Counted from the stretch's first letter, positions 37,917 to 46,496 are shown. The stretch is 64,000 nucleotides of DNA from Verrucomicrobiaceae bacterium (GCA_027486585.1 JAIXOU010000105.1:1-64000), one strand, 5' to 3'. Numbers and translations are program-made. The notes: generated from the sequence alone by a model not told the origin.

Positions 37917-38627
37917 TCACAGTTCGGAGAGCATTTCCTTCAGTCGAGCAGCTGGCCACTGACCTGGGGCGTTTGATTCGCCGATATAGCCGTAATTCAG
38001 CAGGCTGCCACACTTTGCAAGCACCAAGCGCGAGACTCTGCCCCATGGCCCCATTCCCATGCAGGATAGGCGCAGACGCTGGGGTTCTGAGGTCAGAGTG
38101 ATCAGGCGGGTTAGATCGGCTGTGGTATTGATAAAAGTGGCCAGCTTCACGCCATCCAGCCCGGCAGGCTGGGCAAAGCTGATGGCTCCGTGTAGGATCT
38201 CGTCTGCGGGCGTGGCCTGAAAATCGTGAAATGAACCAATGACCTGCACACTGCGGGCATGGGCTTTATCGATCAAAGGCTTCATTTCCATCGCACTACG
38301 CAGCTCGATGTCCACGATCGCGGCGAGATCGAGCAGCGGTTCGATCAAAGCCATGCGGCCAGCCGCATCGACGCTGCCTTGGCCGCCTTCGGCTGGGTGA
38401 CGTGCGGTGAGTAGGATGGGGGTCGCGTTGCCAGTCAAAGCCGTGCGGATCGTGTCAGCGGGCAGGTTCAGCGTGTCGAGCCGGAGTTCGATGACGTCGC
38501 AGGTGCTTTCACGCTCTTTGGGAGTCATTGCTGACCAGAGATCCAGCGTCTTTGTGTCAGGAATCACCCCCACGGTCAGAGGGTGTGTTGAGGAAAGCGG
38601 GTTTTTCGTGGAAACAAGTTGTGCCAT
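37917..38627 (-). CDS. aroD: Type I 3-dehydroquinate dehydratase
   Basis: 236 residues. Third step of the shikimate pathway. Catalytic residues: Glu47 and Arg49 (VIELRLD), His134 (SFHDF) and the Schiff-base Lys161 (GVKLATF); LSCMGMGPWGRVSRL completes the phosphate/carboxylate site. First gene of the minus-strand series, divergent from the glycosylphosphotransferase gene. Confidence 0.93.
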   Translation of the reverse strand: MAQLVSTKNPLSSTHPLTVGVIPDTKTLDLWSAMTPKERESTCDVIELRLDTLNLPADTIRTALTGNATPILLTARHPAEGGQGSVDAAGRMALIEPLLDLAAIVDIELRSAMEMKPLIDKAHARSVQVIGSFHDFQATPADEILHGAISFAQPAGLDGVKLATFINTTADLTRLITLTSEPQRLRLSCMGMGPWGRVSRLVLAKCGSLLNYGYIGESNAPGQWPAARLKEMLSEL

Positions 38628-38646
38628 TGGCTAGGTTTGCTATAAT
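38619..38646 (+). promoter_or_regulatory. Promoter of the glycosylphosphotransferase gene
   Basis: TTGTGC (38619-38624), 16-bp spacer, then perfect TATAAT (38641-38646), followed by an AT-rich leader up to the ATG at 38687. The -35 lies inside the start of aroD on the opposite strand. Confidence 0.55.
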
Positions 38647-38686
38647 TTTAATATAAATTTATTAATTTGAGATAATATACTGCACT

Positions 38687-40081
38687 ATGCTCGGCCGCAG
38701 ACAGGAAATCAATTTACAGCTTACGGAGTTGTTAGACAGCGCCCTTCTTGGGTTCTGCCTTTGGTTTGCCCATTTTCTGCGTTCGACTCTGGCCCTGTAT
38801 ATCTGGCCGGATATGATCACGATTCCGCCAATTGAGGAATTGTATTGGGTAATTGCAGTCATCGTGCCGTTGACTCCGGTGGTGCTGGAGTATCGCGGAT
38901 TTTACAATCATCTTTTCCATAAGTCACCCACTCAGTTCCTGCGTCAGCTTGGTGAGGCGCTCTTTATCATTGGCACCTTGATTGGCGCTTTGGTGGTTTT
39001 TATGAAATGGAATGTGCCAAGCCGTTCCGTAGTTATTCTAGCGGTTATTCTTTCAGCCATTGCTTTGTATTTGCGTGAGTCTGTGCAACGAGAAAAAATG
39101 CGCAGTCGCCTCATGACAGGGAAGGGGAGAGAGCGTGTGATCATCGCGGGAGCTGCTGCTGATATGGCTGCATTCATCGATCAAATGCCAGCAGATCAAC
39201 GCGTCATCACCGAGATAAAGGCGCAGATAGACATCACTCAGCAACCTGTCAGTGACCTTGTTCAGGCCATGCATGATCACTCGGCCTCTCGTGTGCTTTT
39301 TGCCGCTCAGCACGTGCATTTTAGTAAAATCGAGGAAGCCGTGCAGGCCTGTGAAACCGAAGGCGTCGAAGCCTGGATCGCCGCCGACTTTTTTCAGACA
39401 GCCATCGCACGTCCGACCTTTGATGTCATGGGTGGCCGCCTCATGTTAGTGTTCCATAGCACTCCCCAAGTCTCCTGGGAATTGCTCTTTAAGGACATCT
39501 TGGACCGTATTGGTGCCTTGGTTTTACTCTCTTTGTCTCTGCCCTTTTGGTTGATCGCCATCATCGGTATCCGCCTAGGGTCTCAAGGACCAATCTTTTT
39601 CCGACAGGAGCGCTCAGGGCATTATGGTAAGCCATTCCGCATGTGGAAGTTCCGTACCATGCATGTGAATGCTGAGGCTCAGCGCGCTGAACTGGAAGCA
39701 CTAAATGAGATGGATGGTCCTGTGTTTAAAATCACTGACGACCCACGCATCTTTGCCTTTGGCCGCTGGCTGCGTAAGATGAGCATTGATGAGTTGCCTC
39801 AATTACTCAATGTCTTACGTGGTGAAATGAGCCTCGTTGGTCCGCGTCCACTGCCTGTTTATGAGATCGAAAAGATCGAAAAACACGCCCAGCGCCGTCG
39901 CCTCAGCGTCAAGCCCGGCCTCACCTGCCTCTGGCAGATCACGGGTCGAAATGGGATCCGCAATTTTGAAGATTGGGTGGCTCTTGACCTTCAATACATT
40001 GATAACTGGTCTCTCTGGCTTGATGCCAAGATCCTAGCACAGACACTCCCAGCGGTGATTCGCGGCGCAGGGGCTTCGTAG
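38687..40081 (+). CDS. Polyprenyl glycosylphosphotransferase (WcaJ/PssY-like)
   Basis: 464 residues. N-terminal membrane region with four helices (about 15-115), CoA-binding-like domain (about 125-250), fifth helix (about 268-290) and bacterial sugar transferase domain (about 265-460): FFRQERSGHYGKPFRMWKFR, PRIFAFGRWLRKMSIDELPQ, SLVGPRPLP and KPGLTCLWQITGR. Loads the first sugar phosphate onto undecaprenyl phosphate to start exopolysaccharide repeat units; the glycosyltransferase operon at 8-16 kb may use its product. Confidence 0.93.
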   Translation: MLGRRQEINLQLTELLDSALLGFCLWFAHFLRSTLALYIWPDMITIPPIEELYWVIAVIVPLTPVVLEYRGFYNHLFHKSPTQFLRQLGEALFIIGTLIGALVVFMKWNVPSRSVVILAVILSAIALYLRESVQREKMRSRLMTGKGRERVIIAGAAADMAAFIDQMPADQRVITEIKAQIDITQQPVSDLVQAMHDHSASRVLFAAQHVHFSKIEEAVQACETEGVEAWIAADFFQTAIARPTFDVMGGRLMLVFHSTPQVSWELLFKDILDRIGALVLLSLSLPFWLIAIIGIRLGSQGPIFFRQERSGHYGKPFRMWKFRTMHVNAEAQRAELEALNEMDGPVFKITDDPRIFAFGRWLRKMSIDELPQLLNVLRGEMSLVGPRPLPVYEIEKIEKHAQRRRLSVKPGLTCLWQITGRNGIRNFEDWVALDLQYIDNWSLWLDAKILAQTLPAVIRGAGAS

Positions 40082-40092
40082 TCTCATAAATC

Positions 40093-41049
40093 TCAGGCTA
40101 AGTCACGTGGCTTAAAGCTAGAGCCATCGCGTAATTGCTCCCAAAGAGCACGTTCAGCATCGCTCAGCAATGTGGGTAGGACGATGGTCAGTGCCACAAA
40201 GAAGTCGCCTCGTTCACCGGACTTGCCTTTGGGCAGGCCTCGGCCGCGGACTCGGAGTTTTTGGTTATTTTCAGCTCCTACTGGGATGCGTAGTTTGATG
40301 GATCCCTCCAGCGTAGGCACCACGATCTCGGCCCCAAGCACAGCCTCCCAAGGGGCGATGTCAACTTCGTGAATGACATCTGTCTCCTCGGTAATGAAGT
40401 CAGGATGCGCGGCATGGCGCACACGCAGGAAAAGATCGCCTGAGGCCCCGCCATTGATGCCAGGACCACCCTGACCAGGGACACGAATACGGCGGCCATC
40501 CGTAGCTCCGGGTGGAATACGCACTTGGAAGCTATGGGTCTGCGCAGCTCCTGTCTGGCGGTTGGAGGTTTGCAGGGAAATCGGACGGGTCGTGCCAAGC
40601 ATGGCTTCTTCCAAGGTGACGAGGATATCGCCCTCAATGTCATGGCCTTTTCTTGGGCGTCGCTGCCGAGGGGCACCGGGTGGTCCACCAGGATCGAAGT
40701 CGCGAGCTGAACCGTAATGGCTGCCTCCACTGAAGTATTGCTCGAAGAAATCACTGAAGCCCGTACCGCCGAAGCTGAAGTCCTCTCCGCTGCCGCCTTG
40801 ATAAGGATTCCGAGCTGCGTTTTCCCAGTCAGCACCTAGCGTGTCGTACTTCTTGCGTTTTTCAGGATCGCCCAGCACTTCATAAGCTTCGTTGATCTCT
40901 TTGAACTTTTCTTCGGCTGTCTTTTGGTTCTTAGCAGTATCGGGATGATATTGGCGCGCAAGCTTTCGAAACGCTTTCTTGATCTCATCTGCGCTGGCTT
41001 CACGGGTGACGCCGAGAGTGGTGTAATAATCTTTAAAATTGGCTGGCAT
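40093..41049 (-). CDS. cbpA: CbpA-type DnaJ co-chaperone
   Basis: 318 residues. J domain (8-75) with His35-Pro-Asp37, a Gly/Phe-rich linker (about 80-135) and two DnaJ C-terminal substrate-binding domains (about 140-310). No zinc-finger domain, which separates it from DnaJ. Stimulates DnaK and may bind DNA. Convergent with the glycosylphosphotransferase gene, 11-bp gap. Confidence 0.9.
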   Translation of the reverse strand: MPANFKDYYTTLGVTREASADEIKKAFRKLARQYHPDTAKNQKTAEEKFKEINEAYEVLGDPEKRKKYDTLGADWENAARNPYQGGSGEDFSFGGTGFSDFFEQYFSGGSHYGSARDFDPGGPPGAPRQRRPRKGHDIEGDILVTLEEAMLGTTRPISLQTSNRQTGAAQTHSFQVRIPPGATDGRRIRVPGQGGPGINGGASGDLFLRVRHAAHPDFITEETDVIHEVDIAPWEAVLGAEIVVPTLEGSIKLRIPVGAENNQKLRVRGRGLPKGKSGERGDFFVALTIVLPTLLSDAERALWEQLRDGSSFKPRDLA

Positions 41050-41199
41050 GACGACACCTTCCGGCAGCTAGAGAGCTTTGTCGTTGCGATTCGGCGGGCA
41101 TTCTTTGGTAGATTAAGTGAGTGACAAGGTAGTCAATGCTTGCTACAAAAACAACTCATCATCAGTTAGAATGATTTAATGATAAACCTGTGCCATCAA

Positions 41200-42036
41200 A
41201 TGAAATTCCAATCCTTTCTACTCGGTCTTTTCTTCATGTTCACATCTGCGGCTTCACTCTCAGCTCAGACGAATTGGGGTTCTACAGGTCTTACGACTGT
41301 TTCATTAACATTGACGTTTGAGCAGCAAACCCTACCGCTAAAAGACGAGTTTGGTAAAATATTAACCGGCGACGATGCAGATCTGACATTTACAAATAGC
41401 TACACTGTTACGACCCTTTCCAATGGGAACCCGATCAAGTCAGTATCGACCAATGAAGTGGGCGGTAAATGGGTCGCTTACAAATGGGGTAATGCGGAGA
41501 TCATACGCCTCCTGGTTGAATCAGGAAGTTTGCAGCAAAAAGGCAGATTCCCATACGTCGCGGGATGGTCTATCTACATGATCTATGATGTCGAAGGAAG
41601 GGCGACCGGAACCGTCGCCCGGCATACAGACAAGACAACGATACCGATCAATCTCGCGCTTGTCTGGAATGCTGGAGTAAGGGCGATCTCTGCGAAAACA
41701 GTCGTGACTGATAACACCCCCTTGGTTGGTGCACAAAGTCGCACGGAAACACGCTCATTTACCTCAGTCCTGAAGGGGCCGGGCACCGCGACAGTTCCCT
41801 ATTTTGATGGGAATACACTGTCCTTGTTCGGACAATATTCGGGTGGGGGTCGAGTCATCCCAAAGATCCAAGGCACAGGAGTAAATCGCGTCACGACTTT
41901 TGTGTATACTAACAATGCCCAACGCTTGAGTACAATTGTCGGGGGCTCCGAGGGCTTTGCTATCGAAGGTTCTATCAGTGTTGCAGCCGGTGTGATTGTT
42001 GATCTTGACGTCTTTAATGCCGGCTCTGGAAATTAG
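41200..42036 (+). CDS. Secreted hypothetical protein
   Basis: 278 residues from ATG 41200, giving a signal peptide (MKFQSFLLGLFFMFTSAASL, cleavage near SAQ). Mature chain is beta-rich with many Thr/Gly/Asn, no cysteines, no recognised domain. The frame could start at 41179. Single-gene unit; the 129-bp upstream gap to cbpA has no clear hexamers. Confidence 0.65.
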   Translation: MKFQSFLLGLFFMFTSAASLSAQTNWGSTGLTTVSLTLTFEQQTLPLKDEFGKILTGDDADLTFTNSYTVTTLSNGNPIKSVSTNEVGGKWVAYKWGNAEIIRLLVESGSLQQKGRFPYVAGWSIYMIYDVEGRATGTVARHTDKTTIPINLALVWNAGVRAISAKTVVTDNTPLVGAQSRTETRSFTSVLKGPGTATVPYFDGNTLSLFGQYSGGGRVIPKIQGTGVNRVTTFVYTNNAQRLSTIVGGSEGFAIEGSISVAAGVIVDLDVFNAGSGN

Positions 42037-42339
42037 AAATGAAGGGGCTGTAGCTTTGAATCGCCGTTTCTGGTGAGTTTGTTGTAACAGGCCTGATGTT
42101 TTGGATATCAGGGAGCTGCACCCACAACTTCTGCAGGGATCTCTCAAACTAGGGTGACCGCGGAAAATAAAAATTCATTCAGCCTGCTGCAAAAGCGAGT
42201 GATGAGAGGGCTCTATTGCTGCCTGCATAGACAGAAAAGTTGCGATGATCAGAGACTTTGGATGCAGATCAGGAGTCAGCAACCGTTGGGTCTCTAAAAT
42301 CCGACCTTGATGCATCACGGGCTTCATCCTATTTGCTGA
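42037..42339. other. Intergenic stretch
   Basis: About 300 bp without a supported gene. A small hairpin CCTGAT-(7)-ATCAGG near 42092 lacks a T-tract and may mark the end of the secreted-protein transcript. A minus-strand frame (42175-42525) overlaps trmO and looks non-coding. Confidence 0.4.
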
Positions 42340-43014
42340 ATGATTACATTGAAAGTCATCGCCACCCTGCGGACTTGCTACACAGACAAGTTCGGCGTGC
42401 CACGTCAATCGGGCCTTGTGCCCAGTGCCTGGGGGGTTGTCGAGTTTGAGCCGACCTACCGCCGAGCAGAGGCTGTGCGTGGGATTGAGACATTTAGTCA
42501 TCTTTGGCTGATTACACAGTTCCATCTTGTCAGTGAAGAACCAACGTCCCTGACCGTTCGTCCGCCTAGACTCGGTGGCAATGAACGGCGTGGGGTGTTT
42601 GCCACCAGATCGCCTTTTCGCCCGAATCGGCTAACATTGAGTGTGGTGAAGTTGGATCGTGTCGATTGGGACGGGGATTTAGCACCGCGTCTCTTTGTCT
42701 CTGGCGTGGATCTGGTGGATGGGACGCCGATCTTTGATATCAAACCCTATGTCCGTTTTGCCGACTCTATTCCTGATGCACGCAGCGGTTTTGCCGATCA
42801 GCCGCCGCCTCATTTACCAGTGATTTGGGACACGGAAAGCGCAGTGCCTGATGAGGTGCGGATCATCATTGATCAAACCCTGGCCCAACAACCGCAGCCA
42901 GCTTATCACGATGATAAAGGTCGTGAGTATGCCACCGAGATAGCGGGCTGGCGGGTAAAATGGAATGCCACGGCAGAAGGTGCTCGTGTGAACTCTTGCC
43001 TCTTCGTGGGATGA
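42340..43014 (+). CDS. trmO: tRNA m6t6A37 methyltransferase TrmO family
   Basis: 224 residues. UPF0066/TsaA fold: GLVPSAWGVVEFEPTYRRA, GIETFSHLWLI, GVFATRSPFRPNRLTLSVV and PIFDIKPYVRF are all characteristic, and a C-terminal extension domain (about 155-224) contains the EYATEIAGWRVKW segment. Methylates N6 of t6A at tRNA position 37 using SAM. Overlaps the next gene by ATGA. Confidence 0.92.
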   Translation: MITLKVIATLRTCYTDKFGVPRQSGLVPSAWGVVEFEPTYRRAEAVRGIETFSHLWLITQFHLVSEEPTSLTVRPPRLGGNERRGVFATRSPFRPNRLTLSVVKLDRVDWDGDLAPRLFVSGVDLVDGTPIFDIKPYVRFADSIPDARSGFADQPPPHLPVIWDTESAVPDEVRIIIDQTLAQQPQPAYHDDKGREYATEIAGWRVKWNATAEGARVNSCLFVG

Positions 43015-43892
43015 AGTCATCGGAACATCTTTTTATGTCATCGCCCTCTCTATCTAGCCGCGCAGCTACAGAAACCGCCATGGCTCACGGCATCATTCCT
43101 GACCGCTGTGAGATTTTGCAAAATAGCAGCACGCTGGTTTTACGTTTAACTGAGTCCTTGGTCGCACGAGTCGTGCAGGATACCGACGGACCACGTCAGG
43201 GCACTGAATGGTTCGAGCGGGAAAATGCCATCGCGCTGCATCTCACGCTGGCTGGCGCGCCAGTGATCCCACTGCATCCAGATCTGCCGCCTGGGCCTCA
43301 TCAACATTTGGGATATCCGATGAATTTTTGGCAGTTCGTGACTCGGATTGCAGCTGATCCAGACCCTCACTCGGTGGGGCTCACGCTGCGCCGCTGTCAT
43401 GAGATCATGCGCCACTTCGTCAAACCGTTGCCCAAGCTGGCCATCCTCACGGAGAGCCTTTGCATCCTCCATGACCGCGAGCTTTTTCCAAAAGCCACAC
43501 AGCAGATGCTAGTGGATCATCTCACTGAAAGCATCACCGTGCTCATTGAGTATCCGCATCAGCCTCTTCATGGAGATGCGCATCTGGGAAACTTCATGAA
43601 TACCACTTCTGGGCTGCTGCTCACCGATTGGGAAGATACCTTTTCTGGTCCCGTCGAGTGGGACCTCGCCTCGGTCATCTGGAACGCGCAGCTTTTAGAA
43701 AACGACGACGCTACTGTGAAAGCCATCCGAGATGCGTATGGCTCGGTCGATGAGCGTGCTCTGCATCATAGCCTGATTGGTCGTGCTGTTGTCATGACGG
43801 CCTGGTATCCCATTCTCTACCCCAATCCCAACCCTGAGCGTCAGTCTAGATTGCAACGTCGTATCGAGTGGTTGGAATCGATGCAGAAGTGA
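43011..43892 (+). CDS. Aminoglycoside phosphotransferase-like kinase
   Basis: 293 residues from ATG 43011, which overlaps the trmO stop. APH/choline-kinase fold: PLHGDAHLGNFM holds the catalytic HGDxHxxN and LLTDWEDTFSGPVEWDLA the metal-binding Asp. The substrate is unknown; the family covers small-molecule kinases as well as antibiotic kinases, and coupling to trmO suggests housekeeping. ATG 43035 is an alternative start. Confidence 0.85.
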   Translation: MKSSEHLFMSSPSLSSRAATETAMAHGIIPDRCEILQNSSTLVLRLTESLVARVVQDTDGPRQGTEWFERENAIALHLTLAGAPVIPLHPDLPPGPHQHLGYPMNFWQFVTRIAADPDPHSVGLTLRRCHEIMRHFVKPLPKLAILTESLCILHDRELFPKATQQMLVDHLTESITVLIEYPHQPLHGDAHLGNFMNTTSGLLLTDWEDTFSGPVEWDLASVIWNAQLLENDDATVKAIRDAYGSVDERALHHSLIGRAVVMTAWYPILYPNPNPERQSRLQRRIEWLESMQK

Positions 43893-43914
43893 TTTGCGGC
43901 TTCGCTGCCTAGTC

Positions 43915-44943
43915 TCAAGCAATCGCCGTCAGGACATCTTTCACTAGGCCTGGACCGCGATAAACAAGGCCGGAATAGACTTGGACGAGGGCGGCACCCG
44001 CTTGGAGTTTTTCCTGGGCATCAGCTCCGCTAAGAATGCCGCCAACACCGATGATGGGAGTTTGTTCGCGGAGCAGTTCACGGAAGGCCGAGATGACTTG
44101 CGTCGAGCGCACTTTCACAGGCGCACCGCTGAGACCCCCAGCTTCGTTTTCTAAAGGATGGCCACTGATGGCGGCACGATTGATGGTGGTGTTCGTGGCG
44201 ATCACGCCATCGACTGCCAATTCATTGAACACTCGTGCTAAAGCCTCAATCTGCGCGGCTTCCAGATCTGGAGCGATCTTGACGAGCATCGGCACTTTTT
44301 TGCCCGTGTCTTTTTGCAGGCTTGCCTGCTCTTTTTTGAGCGCACCGAGCAATTGTCGGATCGACTCCTCTGCCTGAAGATCCCGCAGGCCCTTGGTATT
44401 GGGTGAGCTGATGTTCACGGCGATGTAATCCGCCACGGGGTAGGCCACTTTCAGGCAATACAGATAATCGTTCACCGCAGCCTCATTGGGCGTATCGAAA
44501 TTTTTACCAATGTTCACACCGACGACGGCTTTGCAGCGGCGCTTTTCCAGGCGCTTCACCGCAGCATGAATGCCCACATTATTAAACCCCATGCGATTGA
44601 TCAGGGCTTCATGTTCAGGCAGACGGAAGAGGCGCGGCTTAGGATTCCCGGGTTGTGGGCGGGGCGTCAAGGTGCCGACTTCGACAAAGCCGAATCCAAG
44701 TGCGCTCCAGGCCTCGACGGCTGAGGCAGATTTATCCATGCCAGCGGCTAGGCCGAGGGCATTTGGGAAGGTGAGCCCAAGGCACTGAACAGGAGTTTGA
44801 GGCAAGCTACCCTGTCCTGCGGTGAGCAGGCCAAAGCCATTGGCAATCCGCATCATCCGAGTCGTCCATTCATGCGCCCGCTCGGCATCCATTTTAAAGA
44901 GCCAAGGTTTCAGGGCGGGATAGAGACTGGCGACGAGTGACAT
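43915..44943 (-). CDS. pyrD: Dihydroorotate dehydrogenase (quinone), class 2
   Basis: 342 residues. Membrane-associating N-terminal helices (MSLVASLYPALKPWLFKMDA) then a FMN-binding barrel: FPNALGLAAGMDKSA, NRMGFNNVG, VNIGKN, VNISSPNTKGLR with the catalytic Ser, and GVIATNTTI. Fourth step of pyrimidine synthesis, passing electrons to quinone. Convergent with the phosphotransferase gene. Confidence 0.95.
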   Translation of the reverse strand: MSLVASLYPALKPWLFKMDAERAHEWTTRMMRIANGFGLLTAGQGSLPQTPVQCLGLTFPNALGLAAGMDKSASAVEAWSALGFGFVEVGTLTPRPQPGNPKPRLFRLPEHEALINRMGFNNVGIHAAVKRLEKRRCKAVVGVNIGKNFDTPNEAAVNDYLYCLKVAYPVADYIAVNISSPNTKGLRDLQAEESIRQLLGALKKEQASLQKDTGKKVPMLVKIAPDLEAAQIEALARVFNELAVDGVIATNTTINRAAISGHPLENEAGGLSGAPVKVRSTQVISAFRELLREQTPIIGVGGILSGADAQEKLQAGAALVQVYSGLVYRGPGLVKDVLTAIA

Positions 44944-45021
44944 TCCTCTTCAAAGCCTCAGCCACGCCCAGTGTCAATGAAGAGTCCTCGGGGGCTCTCG
45001 CCTTTTCTAGTGAAACGGCGG

Positions 45022-45050
45022 TTGCTTCGAACTGGCCTTACATGTAGGAT
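45022..45050 (+). promoter_or_regulatory. vapBC promoter with overlapping dyad
   Basis: TTGCTT (45022-45027), 17-bp spacer, TAGGAT (45045-45050), only 9 bp before the ATG at 45060, so the message would be nearly leaderless. The dyad TACATGTA (45039-45046), extended imperfectly to CCT/AGG, overlaps the -10 and is a plausible site for VapB-VapC autoregulation. Confidence 0.4.
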
Positions 45051-45059
45051 TTTCCCACT

Positions 45060-45296
45060 ATGACTACCGTGCTATCACAAAAGGGGCAAGTCGTGCTCCC
45101 TGGCCTTGTGCGCCAGCAGTTGAATCTTCAGGCTGGCGACGATTTCGAAGTCTTCGTCGAAGACGATGACAGCATCACGCTTCGACGTATCAGCAAGCCT
45201 GCAAATCATGGCTTGGTCGATCTCCTGCTTGCCTGCCCCACGTCCTTCGAGATCCCCGTGCGCGACCGCGACGACTCCGAACCACCTGCGCTGTGA
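45060..45296 (+). CDS. vapB: VapB-type (AbrB/MazE fold) antitoxin
   Basis: 78 residues. The N-terminal swapped-hairpin DNA-binding domain is clear (VLSQKGQVVLPGLVRQQLNL, GDDFEV, ITLRRIS). The acidic C-terminus should wrap the toxin. Overlaps vapC by 4 bp (GTGA). No ribosome-binding site precedes the ATG. Confidence 0.88.
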   Translation: MTTVLSQKGQVVLPGLVRQQLNLQAGDDFEVFVEDDDSITLRRISKPANHGLVDLLLACPTSFEIPVRDRDDSEPPAL

Positions 45297-45709
45297 GCTA
45301 CCTTGTCGATACTAATATATACAGTGAACCGGTTAAACCCAAACCGGAGCCCAAGGTCGTCGAATGGCTACGCAAACACGAGCGTGAACTTTATATCAGC
45401 ACTGTCACCATTGGTGAGATACGCCGCGGTATCGAACGGCTGCCTGAAGGCAAACGCAAGGCCCAGTTGCGCTTATGGTTGCAATCCATTTGCGACTGCA
45501 TGAAAGGCCGCGTCCTCAGTTTTAACATTAGCACTGCTCATGTTTGGGGACAGCTAAAAGCCAAGTGGGACAAGGCAGGCATCAACGTTCCGTCGCTTGA
45601 CAGTCAGATCGCAGCGACAGCCCATCGGCATGGATTGACAGTGGTCACGAGGAATACCGCGGACTTCAATAAGACAGGCGTGAAGATTCTGAATCCTTTT
45701 GATATCTGA
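45293..45709 (+). CDS. vapC: VapC PIN-domain toxin
   Basis: 138 residues starting at GTG 45293, overlapping the antitoxin stop. PIN-domain acidic residues: Asp6 (LVDTNIYSE), Glu42 (GEIRRGIE), Asp103 (SLDSQIAATA) and Asp124 (TRNTADF). Magnesium-dependent ribonuclease, typically cleaving tRNA or rRNA. All active-site positions are intact. Confidence 0.92.
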   Translation: MSYLVDTNIYSEPVKPKPEPKVVEWLRKHERELYISTVTIGEIRRGIERLPEGKRKAQLRLWLQSICDCMKGRVLSFNISTAHVWGQLKAKWDKAGINVPSLDSQIAATAHRHGLTVVTRNTADFNKTGVKILNPFDI

Positions 45710-45716
45710 GTCACCC

Positions 45717-45751
45717 GAGACTCACGCCTTTTCAAAGGCATCCGCTACGCG
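45717..45751. repeat. 35-bp direct repeat, outer copy (gatA 3'-end remnant)
   Basis: Matches 46462-46496 at 33 of 35 positions. Read on the minus strand it encodes the same last nine residues and stop as gatA (RVADAFEKA); both differences are silent. It is therefore a detached copy of the gatA 3' end, 745 bp from the original, on the far side of parDE. Confidence 0.9.
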
Positions 45752-45791
45752 CAGCGGACTGTCACATTGCCCTATTCCTTATACAATCCAG

Positions 45792-45824
45792 ACACTCGAC
45801 AAACCGAGTGTGGTTTGATACAAT
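45792..45824 (+). promoter_or_regulatory. parDE promoter and operator
   Basis: TCGACA (45796-45801), exactly 17 bp, TACAAT (45819-45824); each hexamer differs from consensus at one position. A perfect inverted repeat ACACTCG (45792-45798) and CGAGTGT (45805-45811) overlaps the -35 and is the expected place for ParD autorepression. The ATG lies 9 bp after the -10, giving a near-leaderless message. Confidence 0.65.
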
Positions 45825-45833
45825 CTCACAATC

Positions 45834-46127
45834 ATGTCCACAGTAGCCATTCAGCTCCCAGACGAACTTACCCAGTTCGTGAATCAATCGGTTCGCTCCG
45901 GTGGTTTTCACACGACGGACGAATTCTTCATCAGTATTGTCTCGATGTATAAGGATCAGGTCGAAGAAAGTCTCAGTGAAGCTGATCAAGTGAAGCTCGA
46001 AAGCCTACGGTGTGATCTTCAGATTGGTATTGACCAGCTCGACCGCGGCGAAGGCAGCGAAATGGATTGGGATGAGTTTTTTGCTGATCGCCACAGAGCC
46101 TACGCAGATCGTCACTCCGCCTCATAG
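45834..46127 (+). CDS. parD: ParD-type antitoxin
   Basis: 97 residues. N-terminal ribbon-helix-helix segment (MSTVAIQLPDELTQFVNQSV, GGFHTTDEFF), acidic helical C-terminus with QIGIDQLDRGEG typical of ParD. Ends 3 bp before parE. Antitoxin and autorepressor. Confidence 0.88.
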   Translation: MSTVAIQLPDELTQFVNQSVRSGGFHTTDEFFISIVSMYKDQVEESLSEADQVKLESLRCDLQIGIDQLDRGEGSEMDWDEFFADRHRAYADRHSAS

Positions 46128-46130
46128 TTC

Positions 46131-46427
46131 ATGGCTAAAGTCGAGTATTCGAGTGCTGCTAAAGCTGACCTACGTGAGATCTGGGACTATATCTCACTAG
46201 ATAGCCAGTTCCAAGCAGATCGGCTGATTGCCAAGTTCCGCGAAAAACTTCAGCACCTCGCGAAATGGAACACGATGGGGCGCCCTCGTCCAGAATTCGG
46301 CAAGGACTGCCGCAGTTATCCCTTCGGTAAATACTGTTTCTACTTTAGGCCCATTGAAGACGGAGTCGAAGTCATTCGCGTGCTGCACTCTGCACGCGAC
46401 CTCGATCAAATCGGCTTCCCTGAGTAA
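46131..46427 (+). CDS. parE: ParE-type toxin
   Basis: 98 residues, RelE/ParE fold: KVEYSSAAKADLREIWDYI at the N-terminus, FREKLQHLAKWNTMGRPRPE in the middle, SYPFGKYCFYFRPIEDGVEV, and IRVLHSARDL at the end. Family members poison gyrase. Intact length. Ends 35 bp before the gatA-side copy of the 35-bp repeat. Confidence 0.9.
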   Translation: MAKVEYSSAAKADLREIWDYISLDSQFQADRLIAKFREKLQHLAKWNTMGRPRPEFGKDCRSYPFGKYCFYFRPIEDGVEVIRVLHSARDLDQIGFPE

Positions 46428-46461
46428 TACCTTAGATCGTGTAAAACAGCCCAGTTCCACA

Positions 46462-46496
46462 GAGACTCACGCCTTTTCAAAAGCATCCGCCACGCG
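46462..46496. repeat. 35-bp direct repeat, gatA copy
   Basis: Inner copy of the duplication, covering the last nine codons and stop of gatA plus five bases beyond. See the partner at 45717-45751. Confidence 0.9.

Noticed and set aside
42175-42525. 116-codon minus-strand frame upstream of and overlapping trmO
   Set aside because: Overlaps the conserved start of trmO, no domain, no ribosome site.
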